64,000 nucleotides of DNA, taken from Sphingomonas sp. CL5.1. Its GTDB lineage: Bacteria > Pseudomonadota > Alphaproteobacteria > Sphingomonadales > Sphingomonadaceae. The stretch covers positions 3,465,001-3,529,000 of the forward strand of contig NZ_CP050137.1 of the NCBI RefSeq assembly GCF_013344685.1. The letters are read 5' to 3'. Positions within the stretch are counted from its first letter, which is position 1. Each line of letters begins with the position of its first letter. Both the position numbers and the translations under genes were made by a program. Under the pieces are notes generated by a model. It saw only the letters and a list, made by a program, of their open reading frames with translations. It searched no databases and was not told the origin of the DNA. This document shows, in pieces, positions 33,523-42,814 of the stretch.

Positions 33523-34368
33523 TCAATGATATCGTGGCGCCGCCCGCAAATAACAGGTGCCGGAAGACTGCAGCAGATACCAGTTTAACACCTCGCGGAA
33601 GCCCGCGAGATGAACCGGCGATAGAAACGCTTCTTGTAACTGATCGGCGTTTCATAAGGCGATCGACAGGTCAAGCGCGGCACCCTCGCAGGCCATGCCG
33701 TACGACATCCGCGCCACCACCTGCCCTTCACGCCGCAGTATATCGTGCCCAGACAGCGCGATGCACTCCTCGATCAACGCGAGCGACGACAAAGCCGACG
33801 AAACGATATGGCATTCGCTCACCAGCGCATAATGCCACCCCAGCAACGGAAAGGCGATTTCCCCGATCATACCTATCTGTGACCGCTCCGCGCCGCGCGC
33901 GTGTGGGTGCGCACGATGCTGAGGTCGAGAAGCCCGTCCGCTCCCCAGCCATAAACCACCACGCGCTCATGAATCGATTTGTCGTCGTAGAAAAGCTTCA
34001 GTTTCCCGCGTTTCGGAATGATCGATATCGAGCCTGGTCAATATCGGCGCCGTCGCGTCCCAACGGCCGCCCGCATCAATGGTCGGATCGAACTGTCACA
34101 TTTGCCGTTGCAGATACACCGCGCTCTACTCCTGCACGCTGCGGCCGCTGTCCTCCGCTACCGACAACAGCATCTGGGGCTGCTCGGCGGGGAAATGGCA
34201 GATATGCACGTATTCCAAATGAAACATCTGCGTGAGGTCGCGAAGCAATTCGTGCTCGAAGCTCGGCCCGCCAACCGCACCGAAAAGCCCGCCCAAGGCG
34301 GCATAGCGTAGCGCGACATCCATCGAGGGCGACGACGCTCCCCGTGCGATCATATTGTCAGGGTCCAT
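33523..34368 (-). pseudogene. LuxR-type regulator, decayed copy
   Basis: Read on the minus strand from ATG 34368 (GGGGAAAG upstream), the remnant follows the intact regulator at 26148-27008 piece by piece: LRYAALGGLFGAVGG versus GAYDRLFGAIG, FYDDKSIHERVVVYG versus FYRSQKLIERLMICG, IEECIALSGHDILRREGQVV versus IEQYLSLNEVGLSHREMQVA, then ETPISYKKRFYRRF versus ETVNTHRKRLYGRL, and EVLNWYLLQ versus ELLLWYL. It needs at least three frame changes and has in-frame stops near 34126 and 34099. Not a functional protein. It sits beside the third TonB receptor as the intact copy sits beside the second. Confidence 0.85.
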
Positions 34369-34545
34369 GATCACTTTCCCCTGCCATCCGTTTTTCTCGC
34401 GGGTGGTCCGACCAATCGAAGCATCGCCCGATGGGCTTGTTGATGGATTGACCCCTGTCCCGTCTATCCATTGACGCGTAAGTCTATTCTGGGCACGATA
34501 AAAATTCAATCGATGGTTAGATTTTGTAGGCGAACGACGGCGGCG

Positions 34546-35439
34546 CTAACCGTGATAGCGCAGGGTCTCCAGTAGCGCGCCTAGGGCGGGTGGGCGTTGC
34601 CGACGGCTCGGATAATAAAGATGATAGCCTTCGAACGTCTTGCGACAATCGGCCAGCATCTCGATCAATTCTCCCGCCTCGATATGCGGCTCGACATAGT
34701 CTCGCGGCAGATAGGCCAGGCCAAAGCCGGCGAGACAGGCTTGCCGGACCTGGGCGATACTCGTGAACACCAACCTGCCGGGATTGGTCACCCGCAGATC
34801 CTTCCCCGCTTTGGTGAAGGTCCATGGCAGCAGTTCACCATGGGTGGGAAGTCGGAGGTTGATGCACGGATAATCCGACAAGTCGGGCGGCCGCTTCGGA
34901 CGCGCGCGACCATCGAGGCATGATGGCGCGCCGACCACGGCCATCGGCATGTCCGGGGCGATCCGCACCGCGATCATATCCTTCGACACCAGATTTCCGC
35001 GACGCACGCCGACGTCGAAATGCCCACGCGCCAAGTCGGTGCGACCGTAATCGGTGCTCAGTTCGATATTGATCTCCGGGAATGTCGTCAGAAATCGTTC
35101 GAGCGCGGGCCAGATGACGGAATGGATGGCATATTCGTCCGCCGATATCCGGATCGTGCCCGATGGCCGGTCGAGCAGGTTGCCGAGTTGCGCGATGCCG
35201 AGATCGATCTCCTCCAGCGCCGGAACCACGCGCGCCAGCAGGCGCTGACCGGCTTCGGTCGCCGATACGTTTCGCGTGGTACGGTTGAGCAGGCGAATAC
35301 CGATCCGCTCCTCCAGATGCCGGACGGTCTGGCTGAGCGCGGATTGCGAAACGCCCAAGCGGGCTGCGGCGCGCGTGAAGCTGCGCTCGCTCGCCACGAC
35401 GACGAACGCGTTCAGATCACGCAGGCTGCCGCCGATCAT
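34546..35439 (-). CDS. LysR-family transcriptional regulator
   Basis: 297 residues. HTH near residues 18-40 (SFTRAAARLGVSQSALSQTVRHL), wing LLNRTTRNVSATEAGQRLL, effector domain onward (TIRISADEYAIHS). Standard LysR with the ALSQTVRHLEERIGIRLL block of the CrgA/DsdC-type branch. It is divergent from the alpha/beta hydrolase at 35555 with 115 bases between, the usual arrangement for a LysR regulator and its target. Inducer unknown. It is not closely related to the two other LysR proteins of the window. Confidence 0.93.
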   Translation of the reverse strand: MIGGSLRDLNAFVVVASERSFTRAAARLGVSQSALSQTVRHLEERIGIRLLNRTTRNVSATEAGQRLLARVVPALEEIDLGIAQLGNLLDRPSGTIRISADEYAIHSVIWPALERFLTTFPEINIELSTDYGRTDLARGHFDVGVRRGNLVSKDMIAVRIAPDMPMAVVGAPSCLDGRARPKRPPDLSDYPCINLRLPTHGELLPWTFTKAGKDLRVTNPGRLVFTSIAQVRQACLAGFGLAYLPRDYVEPHIEAGELIEMLADCRKTFEGYHLYYPSRRQRPPALGALLETLRYHG

Positions 35440-35459
35440 TCAGAACTCCTGCTAATGAC

Positions 35460-35492
35460 TGCATTCATATCACCCAATCTAACCATAATGCA
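35460..35492. promoter_or_regulatory. possible LysR binding region
   Basis: In the divergent region TGCATT (35460-35465) and AATGCA (35487-35492) form inverted arms 21 bases apart in an AT-rich stretch. This is a plausible but weak LysR-type site; arms are only 6 bases. Confidence 0.25.
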
Positions 35493-35554
35493 CGCGGCGC
35501 GCTATTTCCCATCGGCACTCACCCGCCCGATTTGCTGGGTATCTGGAGAATGAC

Positions 35555-36481
35555 ATGAAGAAGTCCGTGACTTTTCGTAACAAATCCTGGGATGTCGCCG
35601 CCGACCTTCATCTGCCCGCCGATTTCGATCCGGCGCGGAAGTATCGCGCGTTGGTAGTCGCGCATCCGATCAGCAGTTGCAAGGAACAGACGGCGGGGAT
35701 TTATGCCGCCAGACTGGTTGAGGCAGGATTCGTCGCGCTTGCCTTCGATGCTTCAACGCAGGGCGCAAGCGGCGGCGACGGCAAGTATCTGGAGGAACCC
35801 GCGACACGCGTGGAGGATTTCCGTTGCGCGGTGGACTATCTCGTCACGCTCGATTTCGTCGACGAGGACCGGATCGGCGTGCTCGGCATCTGCGGCGGCG
35901 GCGGCTACGCCGTCAACGCCGCGATGACCGAGCGCCGGTTCAAGGCGGTCGCCACCGTGGTCGGCGCGAACTATGGCCGCGTGATGCGCGAAGCCGATCT
36001 TTCGCCCGACGCCGCGATCACGGCGCTAGAGGGAATTGGAAGGCAGCGTACCGCCGAGGCGCGCGGCGGCGCAGTCGCCATCACCAATTATTGCCCGCCG
36101 TCGAGATCGGCGCTGGAAGCGGCTGGCATCACGGACATCGATGTGGTCGAGGCAGTGGATTATTATACGACGCCGCGCGGGCAGCATCCAGGCTCGACCA
36201 ATCAACTGAAGATCACCAGCACCGGCGCAGCATTCGGCTGGGACGCGTTCCATCTCGCGGAGAAGCTGCTAACCCAACCGCTGCAGATCATCATCGGCGG
36301 CGGACGACCGGGGGCGTTCGGCTCGTTCCGCGATGGCTACGAACTGTTCGCCAAGGCGCGTTCGGAGACGAAGAATCTCTTTATCGTCCCCGGCGCTACG
36401 CACTACGACCTGTACGACCAGCCGGCGTTCGTTGGCCCTGCGGCCGAGAAGCTCATCGCGTTCTATACCACCAATCTGTGA
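35555..36481 (+). CDS. alpha/beta hydrolase (dienelactone hydrolase-like)
   Basis: 308 residues. The nucleophile elbow reads LGICGGGGYAV, so the catalytic residue is Cys113 as in dienelactone hydrolases rather than the usual Ser; Asp is expected in the following strand region and the His is in PGATHYDLYD. Oxyanion-side HPISSCKEQ follows strand 3. Substrates in this branch are lactones or esters, sometimes cephalosporin-like. It is divergent from the LysR gene, its probable regulator. Start ATG is good, with GGAGAATGAC a few bases upstream. Confidence 0.85.
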   Translation: MKKSVTFRNKSWDVAADLHLPADFDPARKYRALVVAHPISSCKEQTAGIYAARLVEAGFVALAFDASTQGASGGDGKYLEEPATRVEDFRCAVDYLVTLDFVDEDRIGVLGICGGGGYAVNAAMTERRFKAVATVVGANYGRVMREADLSPDAAITALEGIGRQRTAEARGGAVAITNYCPPSRSALEAAGITDIDVVEAVDYYTTPRGQHPGSTNQLKITSTGAAFGWDAFHLAEKLLTQPLQIIIGGGRPGAFGSFRDGYELFAKARSETKNLFIVPGATHYDLYDQPAFVGPAAEKLIAFYTTNL

Positions 36482-36491
36482 CACGGCCATT

Positions 36492-36520
36492 GCGCATCCG
36501 GGGCCGCTCTCCGGATGCGC
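36492..36520 (+). terminator. hairpin after the hydrolase gene
   Basis: GCGCATCCGG and CCGGATGCGC form a perfect 10-bp stem with a 9-base loop, 10 bases past the hydrolase stop. No clear T-run. Confidence 0.6.
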
Positions 36521-36544
36521 TGGCCCATCGCGACAGCGCTCCGA

Positions 36545-36990
36545 CTAGTTATGCTGCCGATCGAGCCACGCGACGACACGTCCGATGCCCTCCGCGATCG
36601 ATACCTTCGATTCCCAGCCGATCAGCCTGCGCGCAGCGTCGCGCGAGAACTCCTGCCTGCGCGAAACCGGCAGCGCGAGCCGGGTTAGATCAGTACGAAA
36701 CATGGGCTTCAGACCCGAACCCGCTGCCGCGATTACCTGCCCGACGATCTCGCGCTGCGAGGTGTCCGCGCCCGTGTCGCTGGCGGAGCTTTCCATGCCC
36801 ATCAGGTTGGCGCGCGCGGCGCGGTGCGCCACACCAGTTGGCTGGCGTAATAGTGATAGGCGCCTCCATGGGGCGAGCGCCATGATCGCCGAATCGAGCA
36901 AGCCCGCCACCGGCATGCTCCGCGCGTCCGTCCGACTAAGCGGTTAATATCAGATATTTTCAAACGGCTGCAAGGCTGAATTTCTGACAC
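36545..36990 (-). pseudogene. NAD-dependent epimerase/dehydratase remnant (C-terminal)
   Basis: The 65 C-terminal residues are recognisable as an extended-SDR sugar-nucleotide-epimerase tail (RRQEFSRDAARRLIGWESKV, then SIAEGIGRVVAWLDRQ). Upstream on the minus strand the pattern is lost after about 55 more residues, with a frame change near 36830, and no N-terminal Rossmann motif is found. Nothing intact can be translated. Confidence 0.6.
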
Positions 36991-37073
36991 TCATCGATAC
37001 CCGCTACTTGAGTTTCGAACAAACCGCCGTCAGAAATATGGAAGTTATTGTGAGCGCCCGTCAGACAGGGACA

Positions 37074-37085
37074 GTCTCCGGAGAC
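37074..37085. promoter_or_regulatory. 12-base palindrome before tetR
   Basis: GTCTCCGGAGAC is a perfect palindrome 17-29 bases before the TetR start at 37103. A position between promoter and start suits an autorepressor operator, but the arms are short. Confidence 0.35.
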
Positions 37086-37102
37086 AGATCGAAGGAAGAG
37101 CA

Positions 37103-37813
37103 TTGGCTGACGCGAATCCGCCGATTAGGGAGAAAAAGCAGCGTAAGGGCGATGTGACGCGCGGTGCGATCCTCGCCGCCGCCGCGCGGCGCTTCACCGA
37201 AAAGGGCTATGCCGATTGTTCGCTGCGCGACATCGCGGCGCTGAGCGGTCTCAAGGCGGGAAGCGTCTATTACCATTTCCCATCCAAGGAGGTATTGCTC
37301 GACGAAGTGCTAATGGCGGGCATCGAACGACTGACCAAGACGATCGTGGCGCAGATCGAAGCTCTCGGCCCGAAAGCCTCCGCGACGCAGCAATTCCGCG
37401 CGATGATCCATGCCCACATCACCTGCTTCCTCGACGTGCGCGACGACGCCAACACCTATCTGCGCATCTATGAATATCTGCCACCGGTGATGAAGCGCCG
37501 GACGCGCAGCAACCGACTGGAATATGCGCAAATCTGGTTCGACGCCTTCGACCGCGGCGTGCAGAACGGAGAATTCTCATCGACCGTCGACCGCATCACC
37601 TTCATTTCGTTCCTGCTTGATTCTATGAACGGCGTGATCGAGTGGTTCCGCCCATCGCGCGCCACGATCGACGGCGTATGTGATATGATCGAGGCGACGA
37701 TACTCGAAAGCATCATGACGCGCGACGCGCGCAACACTCCCACACCGGGACGGCGCGCGCCCGCTCGCCAATCTCTGCGCCCACCTTATCGCGTGGGAAC
37801 TGCCGTCAATTAA
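37103..37813 (+). CDS. TetR-family transcriptional regulator
   Basis: 236 residues from a TTG start with GGAAGAG 5 bases before. HTH: ARRFTEKGYADCSLRDIAALSGLKAGSVYYHFPSKEVLLDEV (split at the G-Y), typical TetR. The rest is a ligand-binding helical bundle. It is 99 bases before the CoA-racemase gene on the same strand and may repress it; the 12-base palindrome in front of it would suit autoregulation. The C-terminal 30 residues are Pro/Arg rich and probably unstructured. Effector unknown. Confidence 0.9.
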   Translation: MADANPPIREKKQRKGDVTRGAILAAAARRFTEKGYADCSLRDIAALSGLKAGSVYYHFPSKEVLLDEVLMAGIERLTKTIVAQIEALGPKASATQQFRAMIHAHITCFLDVRDDANTYLRIYEYLPPVMKRRTRSNRLEYAQIWFDAFDRGVQNGEFSSTVDRITFISFLLDSMNGVIEWFRPSRATIDGVCDMIEATILESIMTRDARNTPTPGRRAPARQSLRPPYRVGTAVN

Positions 37814-37912
37814 ATTTCTAACGGTCGGCCGATTAATATTGCAACTTCATTGGCATAGAATACACTCGTGCGATAGGTGGCAAAGTCGCCGCGGCTTTCG
37901 GGAGAACGATGC

Positions 37913-39082
37913 GTGACGGGGCCGCTCACCGGGTTAAAAGTGATCGAGATCGCCGGGCTTGGCCCCACGCCGTCCTGCGGAATGATGCTCGGCGACATGG
38001 GCGCGGACATCATTCGCGTCGATCGCGTCGTAAAAGCCGATCTAGCTTTGGAATTGCCGACCAGATTCAACCTTCGCGACCGCAACAAGCGCTCGGTTGC
38101 CATCGACCTGAAACAGCGCGCAGGTCTCGCCGCGCTGCTCAAGCTGGTCGAACGAGCGGACGTGCTGATCGAGGGATTCCGACCCGGTGTCGCCGAACGA
38201 ATGGGATTTGGCCCGGAAGTTTGCCTTGTCCGCCGGCCACAACTCGTCTTCGCACGCGCGACCGGCTGGGGACAGGAAGGCCCGCTCGCGCAGGACGCAG
38301 GGCATGACATCAATTATGTCGCGCTAACCGGCGTGCTCGACATGATCGGGCCAGCTGGCGGCGATCCGGTGGTGCCGCTCAACTTGCTCGGTGATTATGC
38401 CGGGGGCGCGGCCTATCTTGCGTTCGGCATCATGTGCGCGGTGTTCGAGGCGCAGCAATCCGGGCAAGGACAAGTCGTGGACGGCGCGATCGTCGACGGC
38501 GTGACCGGACTATTGACGATGTTCCATGCCATGCGGCAGGCGGGGCATCTGAATGCCAGACGAGGTGCGAACCTGCTCGACGGCGGCGCTCCATTCTACA
38601 CCACCTATCGGACGAAGGACGGAAAGTCCGTCGCAATCGGTGCGCTAGAGGGACGCTTCTATCGCACGTTGGTCGAAAAACTGGGATTGAACACGGCAAT
38701 CCTTGCCAACCGCAACGATCGTGCGCAATGGCCGGCGCTCCGCGCGCTGTTCGCCGACATTTTTGCTCGTCGCACGCGCGACGAATGGATTCAGCATTTC
38801 GCCGATTGCCCGGACGCATGCTTCTCCCCGGTCCTGTCCCTCGATGAGGCCGGTAGCCATCCCCACAATCGTGCGCGCGGCGCACTCGTTCGTTTCGACG
38901 ACCTCGACCACCCTCGCCCTGCTCCTCGCCTGTCGCGAACGCCGGGGGGCATATATGGTGCTCCGCCCCGGATCGGCGAGCAAACACGGGAAATCCTTAC
39001 CGGCTGGGGGTTGGACGAGACCGCAATCCAGCAGGGACTGGAAAGCGGTGCGTTCCTCGACACCGGCAGCCGGCGCGACTAA
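37913..39082 (+). CDS. alpha-methylacyl-CoA racemase-type CoA-transferase III enzyme
   Basis: 389 residues from GTG 37913 with GGGAGAA 8 bases upstream. Class III CoA-transferase fold. Three residues that form the racemase active centre in the mycobacterial enzyme (His126, Asp156, Glu241) occur here as His131 in AGHDINY, Asp161 in NLLGDYAGG and Glu246 in GALEGRFY, the same spacing shifted by 5. So an alpha-methylacyl-CoA racemase is favoured over a formyl-CoA-type transferase. It would interconvert R and S forms of 2-methyl-branched acyl-CoAs (isoprenoid or steroid side chain) before an acyl-CoA dehydrogenase. Confidence 0.82.
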   Translation: MTGPLTGLKVIEIAGLGPTPSCGMMLGDMGADIIRVDRVVKADLALELPTRFNLRDRNKRSVAIDLKQRAGLAALLKLVERADVLIEGFRPGVAERMGFGPEVCLVRRPQLVFARATGWGQEGPLAQDAGHDINYVALTGVLDMIGPAGGDPVVPLNLLGDYAGGAAYLAFGIMCAVFEAQQSGQGQVVDGAIVDGVTGLLTMFHAMRQAGHLNARRGANLLDGGAPFYTTYRTKDGKSVAIGALEGRFYRTLVEKLGLNTAILANRNDRAQWPALRALFADIFARRTRDEWIQHFADCPDACFSPVLSLDEAGSHPHNRARGALVRFDDLDHPRPAPRLSRTPGGIYGAPPRIGEQTREILTGWGLDETAIQQGLESGAFLDTGSRRD

Positions 39083-39097
39083 TCGCCGGCGGCGCGA

Positions 39098-39300
39098 TCA
39101 GAATCGAAAGAAGCGCGAGGCGTTGCCGTTCTTCATCGCCTCCTGTTCGTTGATCGAATAAGGCGTGATGATCCGGGCATAGGTGTCGAACAATTCTCGA
39201 ACGTTCCCGGATAAAGCGAATCCACTGACCAGTCTAAACCGAAGAAGCAGCGATACGTGCCACAGAATTCGAGGCAGCTTTCAATCAGCCACCCGAACGA
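39098..39300 (-). pseudogene. amidohydrolase-2 remnant (C-terminal)
   Basis: Minus-strand frames give GWLIESCLEFCGTYRCFFGL-DWSVDSLYPG and, after a frame change, ELFDTYARIITPYSINEQEA-MKNGNASRFFRF with a stop at 39098. This is the C-terminal end of a TIM-barrel metal-dependent hydrolase, broken by at least one frameshift. The N-terminal part is absent. Confidence 0.7.
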
Positions 39301-39489
39301 ATTGAAGGTCCAGTGATGACCGCGCCAAGGTCGACGCGATCGAAATCGCGCACGTCAACCCTATCTCGAACAAAGAGTTTCAGGGTTAACGGTCGGCTAA
39401 AGTGGTTCTCGGCCGATCTCAATCGATAAAGATTTCGCCCGCGAGCCGAGCGCGGCGCGATCGTCGGTATCTCGGCGCTGTGGTGGTTC

Positions 39490-40299
39490 CACGCCACTAC
39501 GCGATCACCGTGAGATGCGCAGCAAGGGCGGATGTCTGGGTCCATACCGCGCCGCAAGGCTACTGCGTTCACCGCTCCGCAAAAGGACCGGATTTCGAGC
39601 AGCAGCTGGACGACCGGCACCACATCGACAGTTTCCAGACGGACCGCGCCGGTGACTAGACCACCGGTCACGAACACGCGATATCCTTGAACAAGTGAAA
39701 GCTCGACGGGCACTTCGATGCTGTCGGCGGCTTCATCTTCCTGCCGGAACACCAGCAACGGAAAATCCAGGTCGAACAGCGCCATCGGACCGTGGCGGAC
39801 CTCGGCGGCGTTGAACGCCTCCGCATGGAGCGCGCACGTCTCCTTCAACTTAAGCGCCGCTTCCGCCGCGATCGAAAGGCCGCACCGCGCCCGATGACGT
39901 ACAGGCCACGCATCGGCTAACGCTTCGGCCAGCACGCCCCGGTCCAGCGCCCACGTCGCGCCAGGAAGCCCGGGTACCTCAGCAAGCCAAAGGAAGCCGT
40001 CCCGGGGCCAGCAAGCTCGTCAGATAGAGGCCAGCGAACAGGCTACGGATATAGCTTTTCGTCGCCGTCACGCTTCGCTTGGTCCCGGCGTGCGGTGGCA
40101 CCGGGAAGTCCGCCAACGTGGCCAGCGGAGATTCCATGTCGTTCACCATGGCGACAACACGTACGCCGTTCCACCGGATGGCCTCGATCGCCCAGAGCAG
40201 ATCGGTGGATCGATCCCGCGCTTGTAGCGGCAGCCGCCACTCCCGAGGATGGCCTGACATCTGGCCTAATGATGGTTGGCGTCGCCCAAACGGCGGCAT
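39490..40299 (-). pseudogene. SIS-domain sugar isomerase/deaminase remnant
   Basis: Two minus-strand pieces match AgaS/GlmS-type SIS proteins: DLLWAIEAIRWNGVRVVAMV-NDMESPLATLADF and HAGTKRSVTATKSYI near 40240-40060, then in another frame AAEAALKLKETCALHAEAF-NAAEVRHGPMALFDLDFPLLVF near 39880-39720. N-terminal 70-80 residues are missing at the 40300 end, and frames change. The gene is dead. It is followed (39300-39480) by more decayed sequence that I cannot name. Confidence 0.75.
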
Positions 40300-40373
40300 C
40301 CCTGAATCTATTCGTTGCGGATGTGTCAGTAATGAAGAGCTTGACTCACATATATCGAATGGGTGAATAAACG

Positions 40374-40386
40374 CACCTAATCGTAA
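40374..40386. promoter_or_regulatory. CACCTRATCGTAA element before the TonB receptor
   Basis: CACCTAATCGTAA lies 37-49 bases before the receptor start at 40423. The same 13-base element (one base different) occurs at 45581-45593, before the Baeyer-Villiger gene of the same cluster, inside an inverted repeat. Likely a shared operator. Confidence 0.4.
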
Positions 40387-40422
40387 CAGACCCTATTCGG
40401 GGCGCATGGGGAGGACGGCTAA

Positions 40423-42777
40423 ATGAGCAGGTCGAGCAGCGTTTCGCGCATTTGTCTCCTGTATGCGGCAGGCTTCGGCGCGCTGGGTATTGCGTCGGGC
40501 GCAAACGCCCAAAGCCAGCCGGCGCAAGCGAGCCAGAGCGGCGCGACGGAGGAGCAGAAGGCCCAGGCCGCGCGGGAAACGGGCGACATCGTCGTCACGG
40601 CGCAGCGCCGCGAACAGTCGATACAATCCGTGCCCGCCAGCATCACCGCCTTCGGTCAGGCCGCCATCACCTCGCTGGCGATATCGAACGTCAACGACAT
40701 CACCCGCCTGACGCCCGGCCTCGTCATAAGCCGCGCGAGCGGGGAAGGCAGTTCGACGTCGATCGCGATCCGCGGCATCGCATCGCTCGTCGGCACCTCG
40801 CCCACCGCGATCTATATCGACGACACCCCCATCCAGGTCCGGTTGCTGGGCGCCGGTCAGGCGGCCGGCTCCGCTTATCCGGCCGTGTTCGACCTCGAGC
40901 GGATCGAGGTACTCAAGGGGCCGCAGGGTACGCTGTTCGGCGCATCGTCGGAGGGCGGCACGGTGCGATTCATCACGCCGTCCCCGGATCTTAACCAATG
41001 GGGCGGCCATGCCCGGGCCGAGGTGTCGGCGGTCCAGTCGGGCGGGATGGGCTATCAGTTCGGCGTCGCCGCCGGCGGCCCGATCGTCGAGGACAGACTG
41101 GCCGTCCGGCTCAGCGCCTATGCCCAGCGCGACGGCGGCTGGATCGATCACCAGCCATATGGCGGGGGCGCCAGCGAGAGGAACGTCAACGATGCCGAAA
41201 CGCAGGCGATCAGCGCCGCCTTGCTATGGCGTCCGGTCGAGGGCCTTTCCATCACCCCCAGCATCTTCTGGCAGCAGCAACAGACGGGAGCGGGCGCGTT
41301 CTTCTGGCGCAACCTGTCCGATCCCGATCAGCACCGCTTCGTCAGCGGATATCTCAGCACCGATCCGAGCCACGACAGCTTCGTGCTTCCGGCATTGAAG
41401 ATGCAATGGGATCAGGGCGACGTCAGCATCATTACCAATACCTCATGGCTGGACCATAGGCTGCGGGGGCATCGTGACTATACGTTCGCGATTCAGGAGG
41501 TGTTGACGGGCAACTACACCGGCCCGAACGCGCCCTCCACCACCTATCTGTCCAACCCGCAAAAGCAGTTCGTGCAAGAATTGCGCGTGCAGGGGCGCAG
41601 CCTCGACGGACGACTCAACTGGGTAATCGGCGGCTTCTACCAGGTGTCCCGGCAGCGGGCTTACCAGAGCGTCGTCTCGCCGACGCTGGGAGACCTGATC
41701 CAGAATCTCTACGGCGTACCGATCGAACTCGCCCTCGGCTCGCCGCTGCTTCCCGGAGGCGTGGCCTATGCCGGCACCGATGAATCGCGGGACACGCAGA
41801 TCGCGGGCTTCGCCCAGGTCGATTTCAAGGTTCTGCCGAAGCTGACCCTCACCCTCGGCATCCGTCAGGCGCATTCGGGGTTCCGTTTCACCAACGCGCA
41901 AAGCGGTCCGTTCAACGGCGGGAACAGCGCGGCGACCGGGAAAGCATCGCAGAATGACACGCTCCCCAAATTCAGCGTGACCTATGAAGCGACCGATAAT
42001 GTGCGCCTCTACGCTACCGCTGCGAAGGGTTTCCGCCCCGGCGGCGCGAACGCCCCAGTGACCACATTATGCGGCCCGGACCTGCAACTGGTGGGACGCA
42101 CGAACAGTCCGCGGACCTATTCCTCCGATACCGTATGGAGCTACGAAGCTGGCGCCAAGGGCGAGGTGTTTGACCACCGGCTGGTGTGGGACGTGAGCGC
42201 CTATGTGATCCGGTGGCGCAACATCCAGAACCAGGTGGCCCTGCCCCATTGCGGCTTCAGCTACATCGACAATCTCGGCAAGGCCGAGAGCCGCGGCTTC
42301 GAGGCGCAGGCACGGGTCCGGCCTGTCGAGGGCCTGACCGCCGCATTTTCCCTGAGCTACACCGACGCGCGATATACCCAGACGATCCCCAGCGTATCGG
42401 GGAACCTCGTCACCGACGGCCAGTTGCTCAATGCCGCGCCGTGGCAGCTTTCGTTCGCGCTCGATTACGAGGCGCGGGCGGATTTCGGTGGGTTCCGCCC
42501 CTATTTCCACGCCGACAATCAATATAGTTCGACCTTCCTGATGGACGATCCGGCCAATGCGCTGTTCAATTCGGTGACGCGGCGCAACGGCGGCGTGAGC
42601 CTGGTCGCGGCTCGCATCGGATTGCGGCGCGACAACCTCGACATATCGGTCTTCGCCAAGAACCTGCTCGATACCCACCCCATCACTTATACGAAGTGGA
42701 CGGTCGGATCGGGCCTCTATGCCGACACCACGGTCGCCCCGCGCACGCTCGGCGTGACCATCACCAGCAATTTCTGA
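40423..42777 (+). CDS. TonB-dependent outer-membrane receptor
   Basis: 784 residues. Signal peptide ends at ANA-QS near residue 29. Plug: GDIVVTAQRREQSIQSVPAS, LTPGLVISRASGEG, SIAIRGIASLVG, ERIEVLKGPQGTLFGASSEG-GTVRFI. Barrel ends TITSNF (terminal Phe). It differs from the three other catabolic-type receptors and starts a plus-strand cluster with an amidase, an MFS transporter, a BVMO and a double TetR regulator. The ligand might be an amide- or ester-containing plant or xenobiotic compound that the downstream enzymes open; inferred only from context. Confidence 0.93.
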   Translation: MSRSSSVSRICLLYAAGFGALGIASGANAQSQPAQASQSGATEEQKAQAARETGDIVVTAQRREQSIQSVPASITAFGQAAITSLAISNVNDITRLTPGLVISRASGEGSSTSIAIRGIASLVGTSPTAIYIDDTPIQVRLLGAGQAAGSAYPAVFDLERIEVLKGPQGTLFGASSEGGTVRFITPSPDLNQWGGHARAEVSAVQSGGMGYQFGVAAGGPIVEDRLAVRLSAYAQRDGGWIDHQPYGGGASERNVNDAETQAISAALLWRPVEGLSITPSIFWQQQQTGAGAFFWRNLSDPDQHRFVSGYLSTDPSHDSFVLPALKMQWDQGDVSIITNTSWLDHRLRGHRDYTFAIQEVLTGNYTGPNAPSTTYLSNPQKQFVQELRVQGRSLDGRLNWVIGGFYQVSRQRAYQSVVSPTLGDLIQNLYGVPIELALGSPLLPGGVAYAGTDESRDTQIAGFAQVDFKVLPKLTLTLGIRQAHSGFRFTNAQSGPFNGGNSAATGKASQNDTLPKFSVTYEATDNVRLYATAAKGFRPGGANAPVTTLCGPDLQLVGRTNSPRTYSSDTVWSYEAGAKGEVFDHRLVWDVSAYVIRWRNIQNQVALPHCGFSYIDNLGKAESRGFEAQARVRPVEGLTAAFSLSYTDARYTQTIPSVSGNLVTDGQLLNAAPWQLSFALDYEARADFGGFRPYFHADNQYSSTFLMDDPANALFNSVTRRNGGVSLVAARIGLRRDNLDISVFAKNLLDTHPITYTKWTVGSGLYADTTVAPRTLGVTITSNF

Positions 42778-42814
42778 GCGAGGTCATCGCTCTTTCGACA
42801 AGGCGCGGGAACAG

